From: Gammaproteobacteria bacterium
GTDB taxonomy: Bacteria; Gemmatimonadota; Gemmatimonadetes; Longimicrobiales; Gaopeijiaceae
NCBI GenBank assembly: GCA_028819075.1
Contig: JAPPMM010000049.1
Coordinates: 1-64,000 of the forward strand
Direction: 5' to 3'
DNA length: 64,000 nucleotides
Part shown: positions 52,482-61,889 of the stretch, in pieces
How the letters are laid out: each line of letters begins with the position of its first letter
How positions within the stretch are numbered: the stretch's first letter is position 1
Translations under genes and position numbers: made by a program
The notes under the pieces: model-generated
Databases searched by the model: none
What the model was told of the DNA's origin: nothing
What the model saw: only the letters and a program-made list of their open reading frames with translations

Positions 52482-53503
52482 GCGCGCGAGCCGGCGGCGA
52501 CGGGCGCGGCGCGTCCGGACAGCGCCAGGATGGCGATGCGCTCGCACAGTTCGCCGAAGGACAGCCCGGCGGCGCGTCCGGCCCGCGGCAGCAGGCTGGC
52601 GGGGGTGAGCCCCGGAAGCGCGTTCGCCTCGAGGCACCATGGGGTGCCCGCGGAGTCCAGTATGAAGTCGACCCGGCTGAAGCCCTCCAGCCGGAGGACG
52701 CCATGCACCGCCAGCGCCTGCCGGCGGAGTCCGGCGGCGACATCCTCCGGGATGCGGGCCGGGAAGATCTCGCGCGCCATTCCCGGCTGATACTTGCACT
52801 CGTAGTCGAAGATCTCGTTTTCGGGGATGATCTCACCGGGCGGCAGTGCCTCCTCGCCCAGGATGCCGACGGTCAGCTCCCGTCCCCGCACGTAGCGCTC
52901 GAACATGACCTCGCCGCCGTATGCCAGCGCCTGCCCCTCCGCTGCGGGAATCCCGTCGGCGCGATGAACCAGCGTGAGGCCCAGCGTCGACCCGCCCCTC
53001 GGGGGCTTGACGATCAGAGGCAGCCCCAGTTCGGCGGCGACGCGCTCCGGGGACACGCGTCCCGTGATCCACTCGGGGGTCGGGATGCCGGCGTCGCGCA
53101 GCAGCCGCTTGGTGAGGTCCTTGTCCATGGCCAGGGCGCAGCCGGTGTGCCCGCTCCCCGCGTAGGGAACCCCGATCAGGTCGAGCAGCGACTGGACCGT
53201 GCCGTCCTCGCCGGCCCCCCCATGGAGCGCCGGGAAGACCACGTCGGGCGCGCACGCCCGCAACGCTTCGCCGAGGAGGAGCAGAGGATCGCTGCCGCCC
53301 GGCCCCGTGGAGGGCGGCGCCTCCCGGGTCACCCCCGACTCGCGCAGCTCCCGTTCCCGTTCCCGGCTGAGCACCCCCGAGGCGGGATCGACCGCCACGA
53401 CCTCGTGGCCGCGACCGCGCAGGGCGGCGGCGACCTCGGCGCCGGAGACGAGCGATACCGGCCGCTCCTCGGAGCTGCCGCCCATGAGCACGGCGACCTT
53501 CAT
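52478..53503 (-). CDS. ddl: D-alanine--D-alanine ligase
   Basis: Makes the D-Ala-D-Ala dipeptide for peptidoglycan, 341 residues of ATP-grasp fold. Visible: VAVLMGGSSEERPVSLVSG, FPALHGGAGEDGTVQ, PYAGSGHTGCALAMDK, the phosphate loop PRGGSTLG, and the metal-binding end FSRVDFILDSAGTPWCLEANALPGLTPASL. The ATG at 53503 is preferred; a GTG one codon earlier is possible. It lies 22 bases after the cbs gene. Confidence 0.95.
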   Translation of the reverse strand: MKVAVLMGGSSEERPVSLVSGAEVAAALRGRGHEVVAVDPASGVLSRERERELRESGVTREAPPSTGPGGSDPLLLLGEALRACAPDVVFPALHGGAGEDGTVQSLLDLIGVPYAGSGHTGCALAMDKDLTKRLLRDAGIPTPEWITGRVSPERVAAELGLPLIVKPPRGGSTLGLTLVHRADGIPAAEGQALAYGGEVMFERYVRGRELTVGILGEEALPPGEIIPENEIFDYECKYQPGMAREIFPARIPEDVAAGLRRQALAVHGVLRLEGFSRVDFILDSAGTPWCLEANALPGLTPASLLPRAGRAAGLSFGELCERIAILALSGRAAPVAAGSRA

Positions 53504-53528
53504 CACCCCGTCCCCGGCCGGGCGCCGC

Positions 53529-54920
53529 TCAACCGGCCGCTCCCGTGAGCGTTCGCACGATGTCGAAGCGGGTGAGGATGTCCTCGAGCCTGCCGTTGGT
53601 CCTCACCAGGACCGCCGGATTCTCCCGGGTCAACAGCCGCGTCGCCTTGTCGGCGTCGAGATGGCTGTCAACGACCGGGAAGGGCGAGCTCATGACCGTC
53701 TCCACCGGGTCGTCCAGCACCCCGGGGTCCTGAATGACCCGCGCCATGAGCCGCCCCTCGCTCAGCGAGCCCACGCAGTCCCCGTCGCGGACCACCGGCA
53801 ACTGCGAGACGCCGTGGCTGCTCAGCGTGGACAGCGCCATGCGCACGGGGGTGGAGGGCGTCGCCGTCAGCAGCCGGAAGCCCAGCGGCTCCTTGGCGCG
53901 CACCAGGTCGTGGACACTCCTGCGCGCGCGCTCCAGGAAGCCGTTTTCCCGCATCCACTCGTCGTCGTACATCTTGGTAAGGTAGTGCTCTCCCCAGTCG
54001 CACAGAATCGCGACCACGAAGGCCTCCGGGTCGTCCAGCCGGCGCGCCAGCTCCACGGCCGCGTGCGTGTTGAGTCCCGAGGAGCCGCCCACGAAGAGCC
54101 CCTCTTGCGTGGTGAGCCGCCGGGCCATGCGGAAGGCCTCGCCGTCCCTTACGGTCACGTAGGCGTCCACCACGTCGAGGTTGAGCGCGCCCGGGATCTT
54201 GTCGTTGCCGAGCCCCTCCACCAGGTAGGGGTGGCCCTCCCCCATCTCGCCGGTGTTGAAGAACGACGAGATCACCGAGCCCACGGGATCCACGCCCACC
54301 ACCTCGACCGCCGGATTCCGCTCCTTCAGGTATGCGCCGGCGCCGGAGATGGTGCCCCCGGTGCCCGCCCCGCCCACCAGGTGGGTGATGCGCCCCCCGC
54401 TCTGCTCCCAGAGTTCCGGCCCGGTCGTGGCGTAGTGGGCCTTCGGGTTCTCGAGGTTGTAGAACTGGTCGGCGAGCACCGCACCGGGAGTCTCGCGGGC
54501 GATGCGGCGGGCGACCTGCTGGTAGTGGTCGGGGTGATCCGGCCCGACGGCCGTGGGGGTGATCACCACCTCCGCCCCGAAGGCGCGCAGCAGCTTCACC
54601 TTCTCCTGGCTCATCTTGTCGGGCATGGTGAAGATGCAGCGATACCCGCGGGTCGCCGCAGCCATCGCGAGCGCCAGCCCGGTGTTGCCGCTGGTGGCTT
54701 CGACGATCACGCCCCCCGGCCGCAGCGTCCCGTCCTGCTCCGCCGCGCTCACCAGGGCGAGCCCGATGCGATCCTTCACCGAACCGCCGGGGCTCATGAA
54801 CTCGCATTTGCCGTAGACGGGGGTGCGGCAGTCGGCGGACACCTGGTGCAGCCGCACCAGCGGGGTCCACCCCACCATCTCCATGACGTTGTCGTAGGGC
54901 TCGCGATTGCGGACGCTCAT
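53529..54920 (-). CDS. Cystathionine beta-synthase
   Basis: A 463-residue PLP enzyme that condenses homocysteine and serine. The PLP lysine is in SPGGSVKDRIG (about 46), the PLP-phosphate loop is GGAGTGGTISGA, and the substrate loop is EATSGNTG. The C-terminal third has two CBS domains (about 330-460: MALSTLSSHGVSQLPVVRDG and PVETVMSSPFPVVDS), which fits Cbs rather than cysteine synthase. No heme-binding N-terminus as in animals. The gene lies 28 bases after the small lipoprotein. Confidence 0.92.
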   Translation of the reverse strand: MSVRNREPYDNVMEMVGWTPLVRLHQVSADCRTPVYGKCEFMSPGGSVKDRIGLALVSAAEQDGTLRPGGVIVEATSGNTGLALAMAAATRGYRCIFTMPDKMSQEKVKLLRAFGAEVVITPTAVGPDHPDHYQQVARRIARETPGAVLADQFYNLENPKAHYATTGPELWEQSGGRITHLVGGAGTGGTISGAGAYLKERNPAVEVVGVDPVGSVISSFFNTGEMGEGHPYLVEGLGNDKIPGALNLDVVDAYVTVRDGEAFRMARRLTTQEGLFVGGSSGLNTHAAVELARRLDDPEAFVVAILCDWGEHYLTKMYDDEWMRENGFLERARRSVHDLVRAKEPLGFRLLTATPSTPVRMALSTLSSHGVSQLPVVRDGDCVGSLSEGRLMARVIQDPGVLDDPVETVMSSPFPVVDSHLDADKATRLLTRENPAVLVRTNGRLEDILTRFDIVRTLTGAAG

Positions 54921-54948
54921 GGCCGCGATCCCTCCGCTCTGCCGCGCA

Positions 54949-55341
54949 TCACGATTCGGGGCCCGACTGCCTGGAGAACTGCACCGGGATGCGTACCCAT
55001 ACCGGTACGTCCCGGCCGTCCCTTCGGCCGGGCTGGAAGCGCATCGCACGCGCGCCCTCGGCGGCGGCCGAATCGAGCGGCTCGTGGCCGCTGGTCTCGA
55101 TCACCGCGACGGAATCCACCTCCCCCAGCTCGTTGACGCGCACCTGGAGCACGGTCTCGCCCTCGATCCCCTGATCCCACATCTCGAGCGGGTATTCGAT
55201 GGGGGTCGCGTCGCCGAGGGGCGCGGGCTCCTCCACGTCGCCATCGCCTGCGCAGGCCGCGAGAGCGGGGACCCCGAGAGCCAGGATTGCCAAGCGCCCG
55301 GTCCCGGCCCGGGAACGCCTGTGCCGGCACGGCGACGGCAT
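54949..55341 (-). CDS. TonB C-terminal-domain lipoprotein
   Basis: A 130-residue exported lipoprotein (LAILALGVPALAACAGDG, lipobox LAAC near residue 30) whose mature part is a TonB-family C-terminal domain: YPLEMWDQGIEGETVLQVRV, DSVAVIETSGHEPLDSAA, AMRFQPGRRDGRDVPVWV. In TonB this domain touches the plug of outer-membrane receptors. Here it would be held by a lipid and not by a transmembrane helix, and there is no proline-rich spacer. The ATG shares one base with the mutS stop (TGATG). Precise role unknown. Confidence 0.8.
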   Translation of the reverse strand: MPSPCRHRRSRAGTGRLAILALGVPALAACAGDGDVEEPAPLGDATPIEYPLEMWDQGIEGETVLQVRVNELGEVDSVAVIETSGHEPLDSAAAEGARAMRFQPGRRDGRDVPVWVRIPVQFSRQSGPES

Positions 55342-57965
55342 CACTCTCGCGTGCCGCGCGCAAGACGCTGCAGATCCGCGAGCAGCGTCATGGATTCCAG
55401 TGGGGTCATGTTGTCGAGATCGATTTCCTGAAGGCGGGCGGACAGCTCCGCTTCCGCAGCGAAAAGGGAAAGCTGGCCAGGCTCCATGGCCGATGAAGGC
55501 CGGTGTTCGCCCCTGCGCCCGAGACACCCTCCGTCACGTGTACGTCTTCCCTCCAGTTCCGCCAGAAGTTCCTTTGCCCGCTCCACGATCGCCGGCGGCA
55601 TGCCCGCGAGCCGCGCAACCTGGATTCCGTAGGACCGGTCGGCGCCTCCCTCCTCCAGACGGCGCAGAAAGACGATGTCCTCGCCGGACTCGCGCACCGC
55701 CACGTTCAGGTTGCGCACCGCGGGAAGCAGCTCGCCCAGCTGGGTGAGCTCGTGGTAGTGGGTCGCGAAGATGGTCTTGGCGCCCACCACCTCGTGCAGG
55801 TGCTCGGTGACCGCCCATGCGATGGAGACCCCGTCGTAGGTGGAGGTGCCGCGGCCGATCTCGTCCAGCAGCACCAGGCTGTCCGCGGTGGCGCCGTGGA
55901 CGATCGCGGCGGACTCATTCATTTCGACCATGAAGGTCGACTGGCCGCGGGCCAGGTTGTCGCTCGCCCCGACCCGGGTGAAGACCCGGTCGCAGACCGG
56001 CAGCCTTGCCCGGTCGGCGGGCACGAAGGACCCCATCTGGGCGAGCAGCTGGATGAGCCCGACCTGGCGCAGGATGGTGCTCTTGCCCGCCATGTTGGGG
56101 CCGGTCAGAACGACCACCCGGCCGTCTTCGTCCAGCACCAGGTCGTTGGGGACGAAGCTGCCGGCGGGCATCACCGCCTCCACCACCGGGTGCCGGCCGG
56201 CGCGCACCTCGACCGCGTAGCCGGAATGAACTTCGGGGCGGACGTAGCCGCGGTGCTCCGCCACCTCCGCGAGTCCCGCCAGCGCATCGAGACGCCCGAG
56301 CGCGCGCCCGAGTTTCTGCAGCCGCGCAACCTCCTCGGCCACCTCGCCCCGCACCGACGCGAACAGTTCCGCCTCCAGGGTGGCGATCCGGTCCTCCGCG
56401 TCCAGAATGCGGCCTTCCCACTCCTTCAGCTCGGGGGTGAAGAAGCGCTCCGCGTTGGCCAGCGTCTGCTTGCGCACGTAGTCGTCCGGGACCCGGCCCA
56501 GGTTCGCCCGGGTGACCTCCAGGTAGTACCCGAAGACCTTGTTGTAGGCGACCTTCAGCGAGCCGATGCCCGTGCGCTCCCGCTCGCGCGCCTGCAGCGT
56601 CGCGATCGAGGTGCGCGCATCGGCGCGGGTCTGGCGGAGCGCGTCCAGGTCCTCGTCGTAGCCGGGCTTGATCACGCCGCCTTCCTGCAGCGTCGCGGGC
56701 GCGTCCGGGGCGATGGCCCGACCGAGCATCTCGCGTACGTCCTCCATGGCGTCCAGGCCCGCGCCCCGCTCCTGCAGTCGGGGGAGTTCGGCCGTAGCCA
56801 GCGCCCGGCGGACCGGTGGGACCTGGTCGAGAGAGCGCGCCAGAGCGAGCAGGTCGCGGGGCATGACCCGGCCGAGCGAGATCTTCCCTGCCAGCCGCTC
56901 GAGGTCGGCAACCTCCGAGAGCGCCCCGCGGACCTCGCGCCGCACCTCGAACCGTTCGAAGAACTCCCCCACCGTCTCCTGACGCTTCCAGATCGCGCCT
57001 GCTTCCAGCAGCGGCGCCAGCAGCCAGCTCCGCAGCGTGCGGGCGCCCATGGCGGTGACGGTGTCGTCGAGCACCGAGATGAGCGTGGCGCCCTGGTCTC
57101 CCGGGCGCAGCGGCTCGGTCAACTCCAGGTTTCGGCGCGTCATTTCGTCGACGACCATGGTCGAGCCGGGACGGCGCATGGCGGGAGCCTGCAGGTGGGC
57201 CACCCCGCCCGGGCGGATCTCGGCGACGTAGGCGAGCAGGGCGCCCGCGGCGCGCACCGCAGGCGTATCGCCCGCCTCGATGCCGAAACCCTGCAGCGAG
57301 AGCACTCCGTAGGCGCGCTGGACCTCCTCGCGCGCCGCCTCTTCCCCGAAGATCCAGTCGTCGCGACGGGTGAGCAGCGTATCCGGCGGCGCGCCCGGCA
57401 GGGCTTCCCGTTCGAGAGAGCCTGGCAGCAGCAGCTCGGCCGGCGCCAGCTCACCCATGCGGGCGGCGAGCGCCTCCTCGCCCACCACCTCGAGGACCAA
57501 CTCGCCCGTGGACAGGTCGAGGGCCGCCAGACCGCGCGTCTCCCTTCCCGCGGGCGCGAGTGCGACCAGGAAGTTGTTGCGCCGGGCCTCCAGCAACTCG
57601 TCGTGAACCACCGTGCCCGGCGTGATGGTCTCCACCACCTCGCGGCGCACCAGCCCCTTGGCCGCGCTGGCGTCCTCCACTTGGTCGCAGATCGTCACAC
57701 GGCAGCCCAGCTTCACCAGCTTGCGCAGGTAGTCGTCCAGCGCCTTGGCGGGCACGCCCGCGAGCGGCACCTGCCGCGCCGCCCCGTTGTTGCGCGTCGT
57801 CAAGGTCAGCCCGAGCAGGCGCGCACCCTTGCGCGCGTCCTCGTTGAAGAGCTCGAAGAAGTCGCCGACCCGGATGAACACCAGGGCGTCGCGGTGGCGC
57901 GCCTTGACGGCCCGCCACTGGCGCATGAGGGGTGTGTCCTGGGTCACGGCGTGGTCCTGAGGCAT
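55341..57965 (-). CDS. mutS: DNA mismatch repair protein MutS
   Basis: A canonical 874-residue MutS. The mismatch-reading domain has VGDFFELFNEDA (Phe-x-Glu wedge), then connector, core and clamp domains, and the ATPase with Walker A GPNMAGKST (about residue 621), FMVEMNESAAIVHGA, Walker B LVLLDEIGRGTSTYDG and FATHYHELT. The C-terminus is short and carries an Arg/Gly-rich stretch followed by a helix (LQEIDLDNMTPLESM), like other bacteria. ATG at 57965; it is divergent from a cytochrome gene and heads the 28-gene minus-strand run. MutL is not here. Confidence 0.97.
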   Translation of the reverse strand: MPQDHAVTQDTPLMRQWRAVKARHRDALVFIRVGDFFELFNEDARKGARLLGLTLTTRNNGAARQVPLAGVPAKALDDYLRKLVKLGCRVTICDQVEDASAAKGLVRREVVETITPGTVVHDELLEARRNNFLVALAPAGRETRGLAALDLSTGELVLEVVGEEALAARMGELAPAELLLPGSLEREALPGAPPDTLLTRRDDWIFGEEAAREEVQRAYGVLSLQGFGIEAGDTPAVRAAGALLAYVAEIRPGGVAHLQAPAMRRPGSTMVVDEMTRRNLELTEPLRPGDQGATLISVLDDTVTAMGARTLRSWLLAPLLEAGAIWKRQETVGEFFERFEVRREVRGALSEVADLERLAGKISLGRVMPRDLLALARSLDQVPPVRRALATAELPRLQERGAGLDAMEDVREMLGRAIAPDAPATLQEGGVIKPGYDEDLDALRQTRADARTSIATLQARERERTGIGSLKVAYNKVFGYYLEVTRANLGRVPDDYVRKQTLANAERFFTPELKEWEGRILDAEDRIATLEAELFASVRGEVAEEVARLQKLGRALGRLDALAGLAEVAEHRGYVRPEVHSGYAVEVRAGRHPVVEAVMPAGSFVPNDLVLDEDGRVVVLTGPNMAGKSTILRQVGLIQLLAQMGSFVPADRARLPVCDRVFTRVGASDNLARGQSTFMVEMNESAAIVHGATADSLVLLDEIGRGTSTYDGVSIAWAVTEHLHEVVGAKTIFATHYHELTQLGELLPAVRNLNVAVRESGEDIVFLRRLEEGGADRSYGIQVARLAGMPPAIVERAKELLAELEGRRTRDGGCLGRRGEHRPSSAMEPGQLSLFAAEAELSARLQEIDLDNMTPLESMTLLADLQRLARGTRE

Positions 57966-58114
57966 GCTTTAAGCTGTCGTGTCGCACACCGTCCCGGAAG
58001 GGGCGCCGCGGGCTGAAGCGCAGCCGTTTCGAGCCGGCTCCTCGCCCCTCGCCCGGGGTATGATCCGTTGTGTCGCCAACACCCGGCGATACCGAATCTC
58101 GAACGGAGTTTCTG

Positions 58115-58555
58115 ATGATACATAAATCATTGCTGAGTCATGTCTTGCCACTTTTTGTGATCGCTGCCGCGACGGCATGCGGCGGAACCGGAGGCGCCAA
58201 CGCCGACCTCCCGATGCCGGAAGCCGTCAGCACCACCCTGAACGCCGGGACGGCTCCGGACGGCGTCACCATGGAGTCCATTACCGAAGGGAGGACCCTC
58301 TTCAACGCCCGGGCCACCTGCTCCGCGTGCCACGGGGCCAACGGAAAGGGCGGACAGCTCGCCCCGAACCTCGCCGACGACGTGTGGCTCAACTCGGACG
58401 GCAGCTACGCCGGCATCATCGAAGTCATCGAAGCCGGTGTGCTCGAGCCGAAGCAATACCCCGGCCTGATGCTCCCCCGCGGCGGGATGGGCCTGTCGGA
58501 CGAGGAAGTCAGCTCGCTCGCGGCCTTCATCTGGAGCCTGGGCGTACGCGGATAG
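58115..58555 (+). CDS. Lipoprotein cytochrome c (class I-like, single heme)
   Basis: A 146-residue exported cytochrome. The N-terminus is a lipoprotein signal (LLSHVLPLFVIAAATACGG). The heme site is CSACHG, with helices before (ESITEGRTLFNARAT) and a probable distal Met in MLPRGGMGLSDEEV, the layout of small c-type domains seen in respiratory chains. GGAG lies seven bases before the ATG. It is anchored by lipid and faces the periplasm. Partner unknown; it is divergent from mutS and convergent with holA. Confidence 0.88.
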   Translation: MIHKSLLSHVLPLFVIAAATACGGTGGANADLPMPEAVSTTLNAGTAPDGVTMESITEGRTLFNARATCSACHGANGKGGQLAPNLADDVWLNSDGSYAGIIEVIEAGVLEPKQYPGLMLPRGGMGLSDEEVSSLAAFIWSLGVRG

Positions 58556-58564
58556 TCGCGGTGC

Positions 58565-59623
58565 CTACCCGACGGCCGCTCCGCGCCGCGTCCGCACGCC
58601 GGCGCGGAGCGGCCTCGGCCGACCTGCCTCGCCGGCGGAGGTACGCTGCGCGAGCAGCCATTCCTCCAGGAGATGATGGTGGGGCAGGGCGCTGGCCTTC
58701 ATCAGCCGGTCTACCCGGCGCAGACCGAGCAGCGCCGCGTCAAGGCTCTCGCGGTTCCAACCCCGGCTCTGTCCCTGGATGCGGCGCGCGAGCCAGCGCT
58801 GGTGGGGGGGAAGCGCGGCCTCAAGCCCGGACAGCCCGCCATCGAGCACCAGCCCGATGCGGAGGAAGTGGGTGGTCAGGCCCATGACCAGGTAGACGCC
58901 CGACTCGCCGCGCATGAAGAGCTCGCCGAGGGCGGCCGTGGCTGCGGCAAAGTCGCGTCCCCCCACCATGTCGAACCAGCGCCAGGGATCGAGGCGGGGG
59001 ATCCGGATCCCTCCCTCCTCCACGGTCTCCACCGTAATCGGACGACCCCCGGGGGTCATGGCGACCAGCTTGGCGATCTCCTGCGCCAGCACGCCCATGT
59101 CCGATCCGACCGCCGCCGCCAGTGCGCGCGCGGCGTCTTCGTTCATCTCCGCGCCGTGCCGGTCGCGGCACCATGAGACCAGGAAGCCGGGCAGGTCGTT
59201 GGCCCGCACCGAACGGAACTCGAGCGAGCGCGCCGCGCGCACGACGTCCCGGTAGAATCGTGCCCTGGACCGCTTCGGCTTGGTAGCGGTCAGAATCAGA
59301 GCCAGTCCCTCCGGGGGCGACGCGGCCATGTCGAGCACGAGCTTGCGCGCCGCCGGTAGCGGAGCCAGCGCCTCCGCGCCATGGACCAGCACCACCCGCC
59401 ACTCGGCCATCATGGGGGGAGTGGCCAGCACCGAGGCGAAGTCGCGCACGTCGAGTTCCGGGCCCGACATGACATCGAAGTTGAAGTCGCGGGTCGCGGG
59501 GTCGAGGTGCGCCTCGGCGATCTCGCGCGCGGCTTCCCGCTTGCGGAAGTCGTCCTCGCCGTGGAGGTAGAAGACCCCGCCTCCGTCCCCGCCGAGCGCG
59601 CGCCGGTAAGTGGCGGGGATCAT
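58565..59623 (-). CDS. holA: DNA polymerase III subunit delta
   Basis: The delta subunit of the clamp loader, 352 residues. The start GVFYLHGEDDFRKREAAREI is the usual HolA opening; LDPATRDFNFDVMSG, VVLVHGAEAL and the central domain SDMGVLAQEIAKLVAM follow. The C-terminal third (ATAALGELFMRGESG through RRVDRLMKAS) is the collar domain. No Walker A is expected and none is seen. ATG at 59623. It lies 25 bases after the anti-sigma gene, though the link is probably only positional. Confidence 0.9.
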   Translation of the reverse strand: MIPATYRRALGGDGGGVFYLHGEDDFRKREAAREIAEAHLDPATRDFNFDVMSGPELDVRDFASVLATPPMMAEWRVVLVHGAEALAPLPAARKLVLDMAASPPEGLALILTATKPKRSRARFYRDVVRAARSLEFRSVRANDLPGFLVSWCRDRHGAEMNEDAARALAAAVGSDMGVLAQEIAKLVAMTPGGRPITVETVEEGGIRIPRLDPWRWFDMVGGRDFAAATAALGELFMRGESGVYLVMGLTTHFLRIGLVLDGGLSGLEAALPPHQRWLARRIQGQSRGWNRESLDAALLGLRRVDRLMKASALPHHHLLEEWLLAQRTSAGEAGRPRPLRAGVRTRRGAAVG

Positions 59624-59648
59624 GGCCTGCCGGGACGTGGATTCCCGG

Positions 59649-60152
59649 TCAGCGCTGGGAGAGGGCCGAGTATTCGTACAGCGCGCGGGTGGTCCACAGG
59701 TCGTCGCCGTCCAGAGCGGGGTCCAGGAGGCGAATGCTGCGATACCGTACGGTGGCGGACGGAGCAGCCGCCCGCTGCGAGGGGGGCTCGGAGACGACGA
59801 TGGGCGGAAGCGCGACCTCGGGTGTCTCCCGAACGAGTTCCGGTCCCCATACGGCCAGCGCCACCAGGATCGTTGCGGCGAATGCCACTCCCAGGCGGGT
59901 GAAGAAGGCGCCGCCACGGCGGCGCGCGAGGTCCTCCTGGATGTGGAAGATGCGATGCTGCAGTCGGGGATGGAAATCTTCGCCAACGACGACGCCGGGA
60001 ACGGCGCGCAGCAGCACCAGGCTCCGCTTCACGGTATCCGCGTAGCGCCGGCAGCGCGCGCACTCCGCAATGTGCTGCTCGAACACGCCCGCATCGGTCG
60101 CTTCACCGTCATGGAACTCGGAGAAGCGCTCCAGAAAGCCGTTGCATTCCAT
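59649..60152 (-). CDS. Anti-sigma factor, zinc-finger (RsrA/ChrR-like) type
   Basis: A 167-residue single-pass membrane protein. The cytoplasmic N-terminus carries the zinc anti-sigma pattern H-x3-C-x2-C (HIAECARC, with an upstream Cys and His), then a helix and a transmembrane segment (about residues 84-102, LGVAFAATILVALAVW) and a periplasmic tail of about 65 residues (SQRAAAPSATVRYRSIRLLD). Such proteins hold ECF sigma factors until a signal arrives. It lies downstream of the sigma gene on the same strand, with 278 bases between. Confidence 0.83.
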   Translation of the reverse strand: MECNGFLERFSEFHDGEATDAGVFEQHIAECARCRRYADTVKRSLVLLRAVPGVVVGEDFHPRLQHRIFHIQEDLARRRGGAFFTRLGVAFAATILVALAVWGPELVRETPEVALPPIVVSEPPSQRAAAPSATVRYRSIRLLDPALDGDDLWTTRALYEYSALSQR

Positions 60153-60430
60153 GTCCGTTCTTGTACTCGCGATCCTTGCGACTCTCTTCTTGCGGGCCTG
60201 TGCCCGCTCAACCCTGATCGGGCGGACCGAGCCCGCTCCGGCGGGCCCGCCGATCCCCGTCGAATTCTGTACTTGAGGTATGACGCTCGGGTTCCCCCCC
60301 GGCTTCGCGGCACGAAGAATCCGCACGAAGCGGCGGAACGTGTGCTACCGGAGGGGCGGGACGAGGTTCCCGAGTGGCGTCGGGGCGGGCTGTCCGGGAG
60401 GTCGAACTGGATGAGGCGTTCCGAGCGGGC

Positions 60431-61072
60431 TCAGTCCAGCATGGGTGCGACGATACGGGCGAAGTTGTTGCGCGCCCGGTTCAGGCGGCTCTTCACCGTA
60501 CCCAGGTTGACCGCGGTGATCTGGGCGATCTCCTCGTAGGTCTTCCCCTGGAGTTCCCGTAGCACGAAGACCACCCGGTGATGCTCCGGCAGCTCGCTGA
60601 CGGCCTTCTCGACGACCTTTCGCAGATGCCGCTTGCGGTACAGGTCGTCGGGCTTGTAGGAGTTGTCCTCCCATTCCAGCGGCCGGTGGTCCGCCTCCCA
60701 GTTCTTCTTGATGGTCTGGAAGAAGACGAGCGGGTTTCGCGAGCGGTTGCGCAGCTCGTTCTTCGCCAGGTTGCTGGCGATGGTGTAGATCCAGGTGGAG
60801 AACTTCTTGGTAGGATCGAAGCGATGCAGGTGACGGTAGACGCGGATGAACGTCTCCTGTACCAGGTCCTGCGCCCGCTCCCGGTCGCCAATGGTCCGGT
60901 AGACGAAGTTGACCAGCCGATTGTCGTAACGGTCCACAAGGATTCCGAAGGCTCGCTGCTCCCCTTCCAGAAACCGCTTCACGACGGCGCTGTCGTCCAG
61001 TTTTCTGAGGGCGTCCCGGGTCTCGTGGGCCGGCCTCGCGGGCGTCATTGCCAAGCTCTTTTCGGTATTCAT
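60431..61072 (-). CDS. ECF-type RNA polymerase sigma factor (RpoE-like)
   Basis: A 213-residue sigma-70 family factor with only regions 2 and 4. Region 2: EGEQRAFGILVDRYDNRLVN, DLVQETFIRVYRHLHRFDP and FSTWIYTIASNLAKNELR. Region 4: LPEHHRVVFVLRELQGKTYEEIAQITAVNLGTVKSRLNRARNNF (helix-turn-helix). The spacer contains an insert (RNPLVFFQTIKKNWEADHRPLEWEDNS, written here in parts) of the RpoE/SigW type. Its likely partner is the zinc anti-sigma factor encoded downstream. Target promoters cannot be told. Confidence 0.92.
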   Translation of the reverse strand: MNTEKSLAMTPARPAHETRDALRKLDDSAVVKRFLEGEQRAFGILVDRYDNRLVNFVYRTIGDRERAQDLVQETFIRVYRHLHRFDPTKKFSTWIYTIASNLAKNELRNRSRNPLVFFQTIKKNWEADHRPLEWEDNSYKPDDLYRKRHLRKVVEKAVSELPEHHRVVFVLRELQGKTYEEIAQITAVNLGTVKSRLNRARNNFARIVAPMLD

Positions 61073-61148
61073 GTGGCTCCGCTGCCAGACGTGGCTTCTC
61101 GTGCCCCAGCACAGGACACTCTTGCATGCAGGTTTCGTACCACCTTAA

Positions 61149-61889
61149 TCACGGGTTCTCCGCGGACATGGGCCCCAATTGCGTCCCCGAGACAGGACGG
61201 CCGTCATCCTCCGGGTGGACGCCGCCGCCCGCGGCCGGGCTTCGGCGGAAGGCGGCAGTGTACAAGAGGGCTGCGACCGTCTTGCAGTCCACGATCTCGC
61301 CCTTGCGCACCATCTCCAGGGCGCGAGAGAAGAGGCACTCCTCCACGGTGATGAACTCGTCCGGATCGCGGGCGGCGTCTCCGGCCGAGAGGCCGGTTGC
61401 CAGGAACAGGTGGATGACCTCGTTGGTGAAACCGGGCGTCGTGAAGATCCGGGTCAGATAGTCGATTCGGGCCGCGGCGTATCCGGTCTCCTCCGCCAGT
61501 TCCCGCCGCGCGCACTCCGCCCAGGCCTCGTCCGCCCCCGCTGGCAGCCCGGCCGGCACTTCATACAGGTATCCCCCCGAGGCGTAGCGGTACTGCCGAA
61601 GCAGCAGAATCACGGGATCGGGCGACTCCGGCGGGTCCACGAAGGGCACCACTGCGGCGGCGCCGGGGTGCCGGACGAGTTCCAGGTTGCCCTCCGATCC
61701 GTCGGGAAAGCGCACGCGGTCGACGGACAGGTGGACCACTCTTCCGTCATGCACGAGGCGGCCCGACAGGCGGCCCGTCCCGTCCGGTCCCGGGACCGCG
61801 TCCGGCCCCGGGTGGCGAACGGTGTCTCCGCCCGGATACACCGCCCGACCGGCGGACGCGGATGGTTGCAACTCCGGTTCGTGCGACAC
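61149..61889 (-). CDS. Nudix hydrolase, ADP-ribose pyrophosphatase-like
   Basis: A 246-residue Nudix protein. The Nudix box lies at the sequence GLPAGADEAWAECARREL followed by AEETGY; spacing between the leading Gly and the first Glu is one residue longer than the canonical five. Preceding LLRQYRYASGGYLYEVPAG and following TPGFTNEVIHLFLATGL match ADP-ribose pyrophosphatases (NudF-like). It would hydrolyse nucleoside diphosphate sugars. GTG at 61889 with GGAG five bases before it is preferred to the ATG at 61940. It lies 76 bases upstream of the sigma gene. Confidence 0.85.
   Translation of the reverse strand: MSHEPELQPSASAGRAVYPGGDTVRHPGPDAVPGPDGTGRLSGRLVHDGRVVHLSVDRVRFPDGSEGNLELVRHPGAAAVVPFVDPPESPDPVILLLRQYRYASGGYLYEVPAGLPAGADEAWAECARRELAEETGYAAARIDYLTRIFTTPGFTNEVIHLFLATGLSAGDAARDPDEFITVEECLFSRALEMVRKGEIVDCKTVAALLYTAAFRRSPAAGGGVHPEDDGRPVSGTQLGPMSAENP

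Noticed and set aside
55503..58016. Open frame of over 800 codons on the plus strand opposite mutS
   Set aside because: Shadow frame of mutS with no recognisable domain and no ribosome site.
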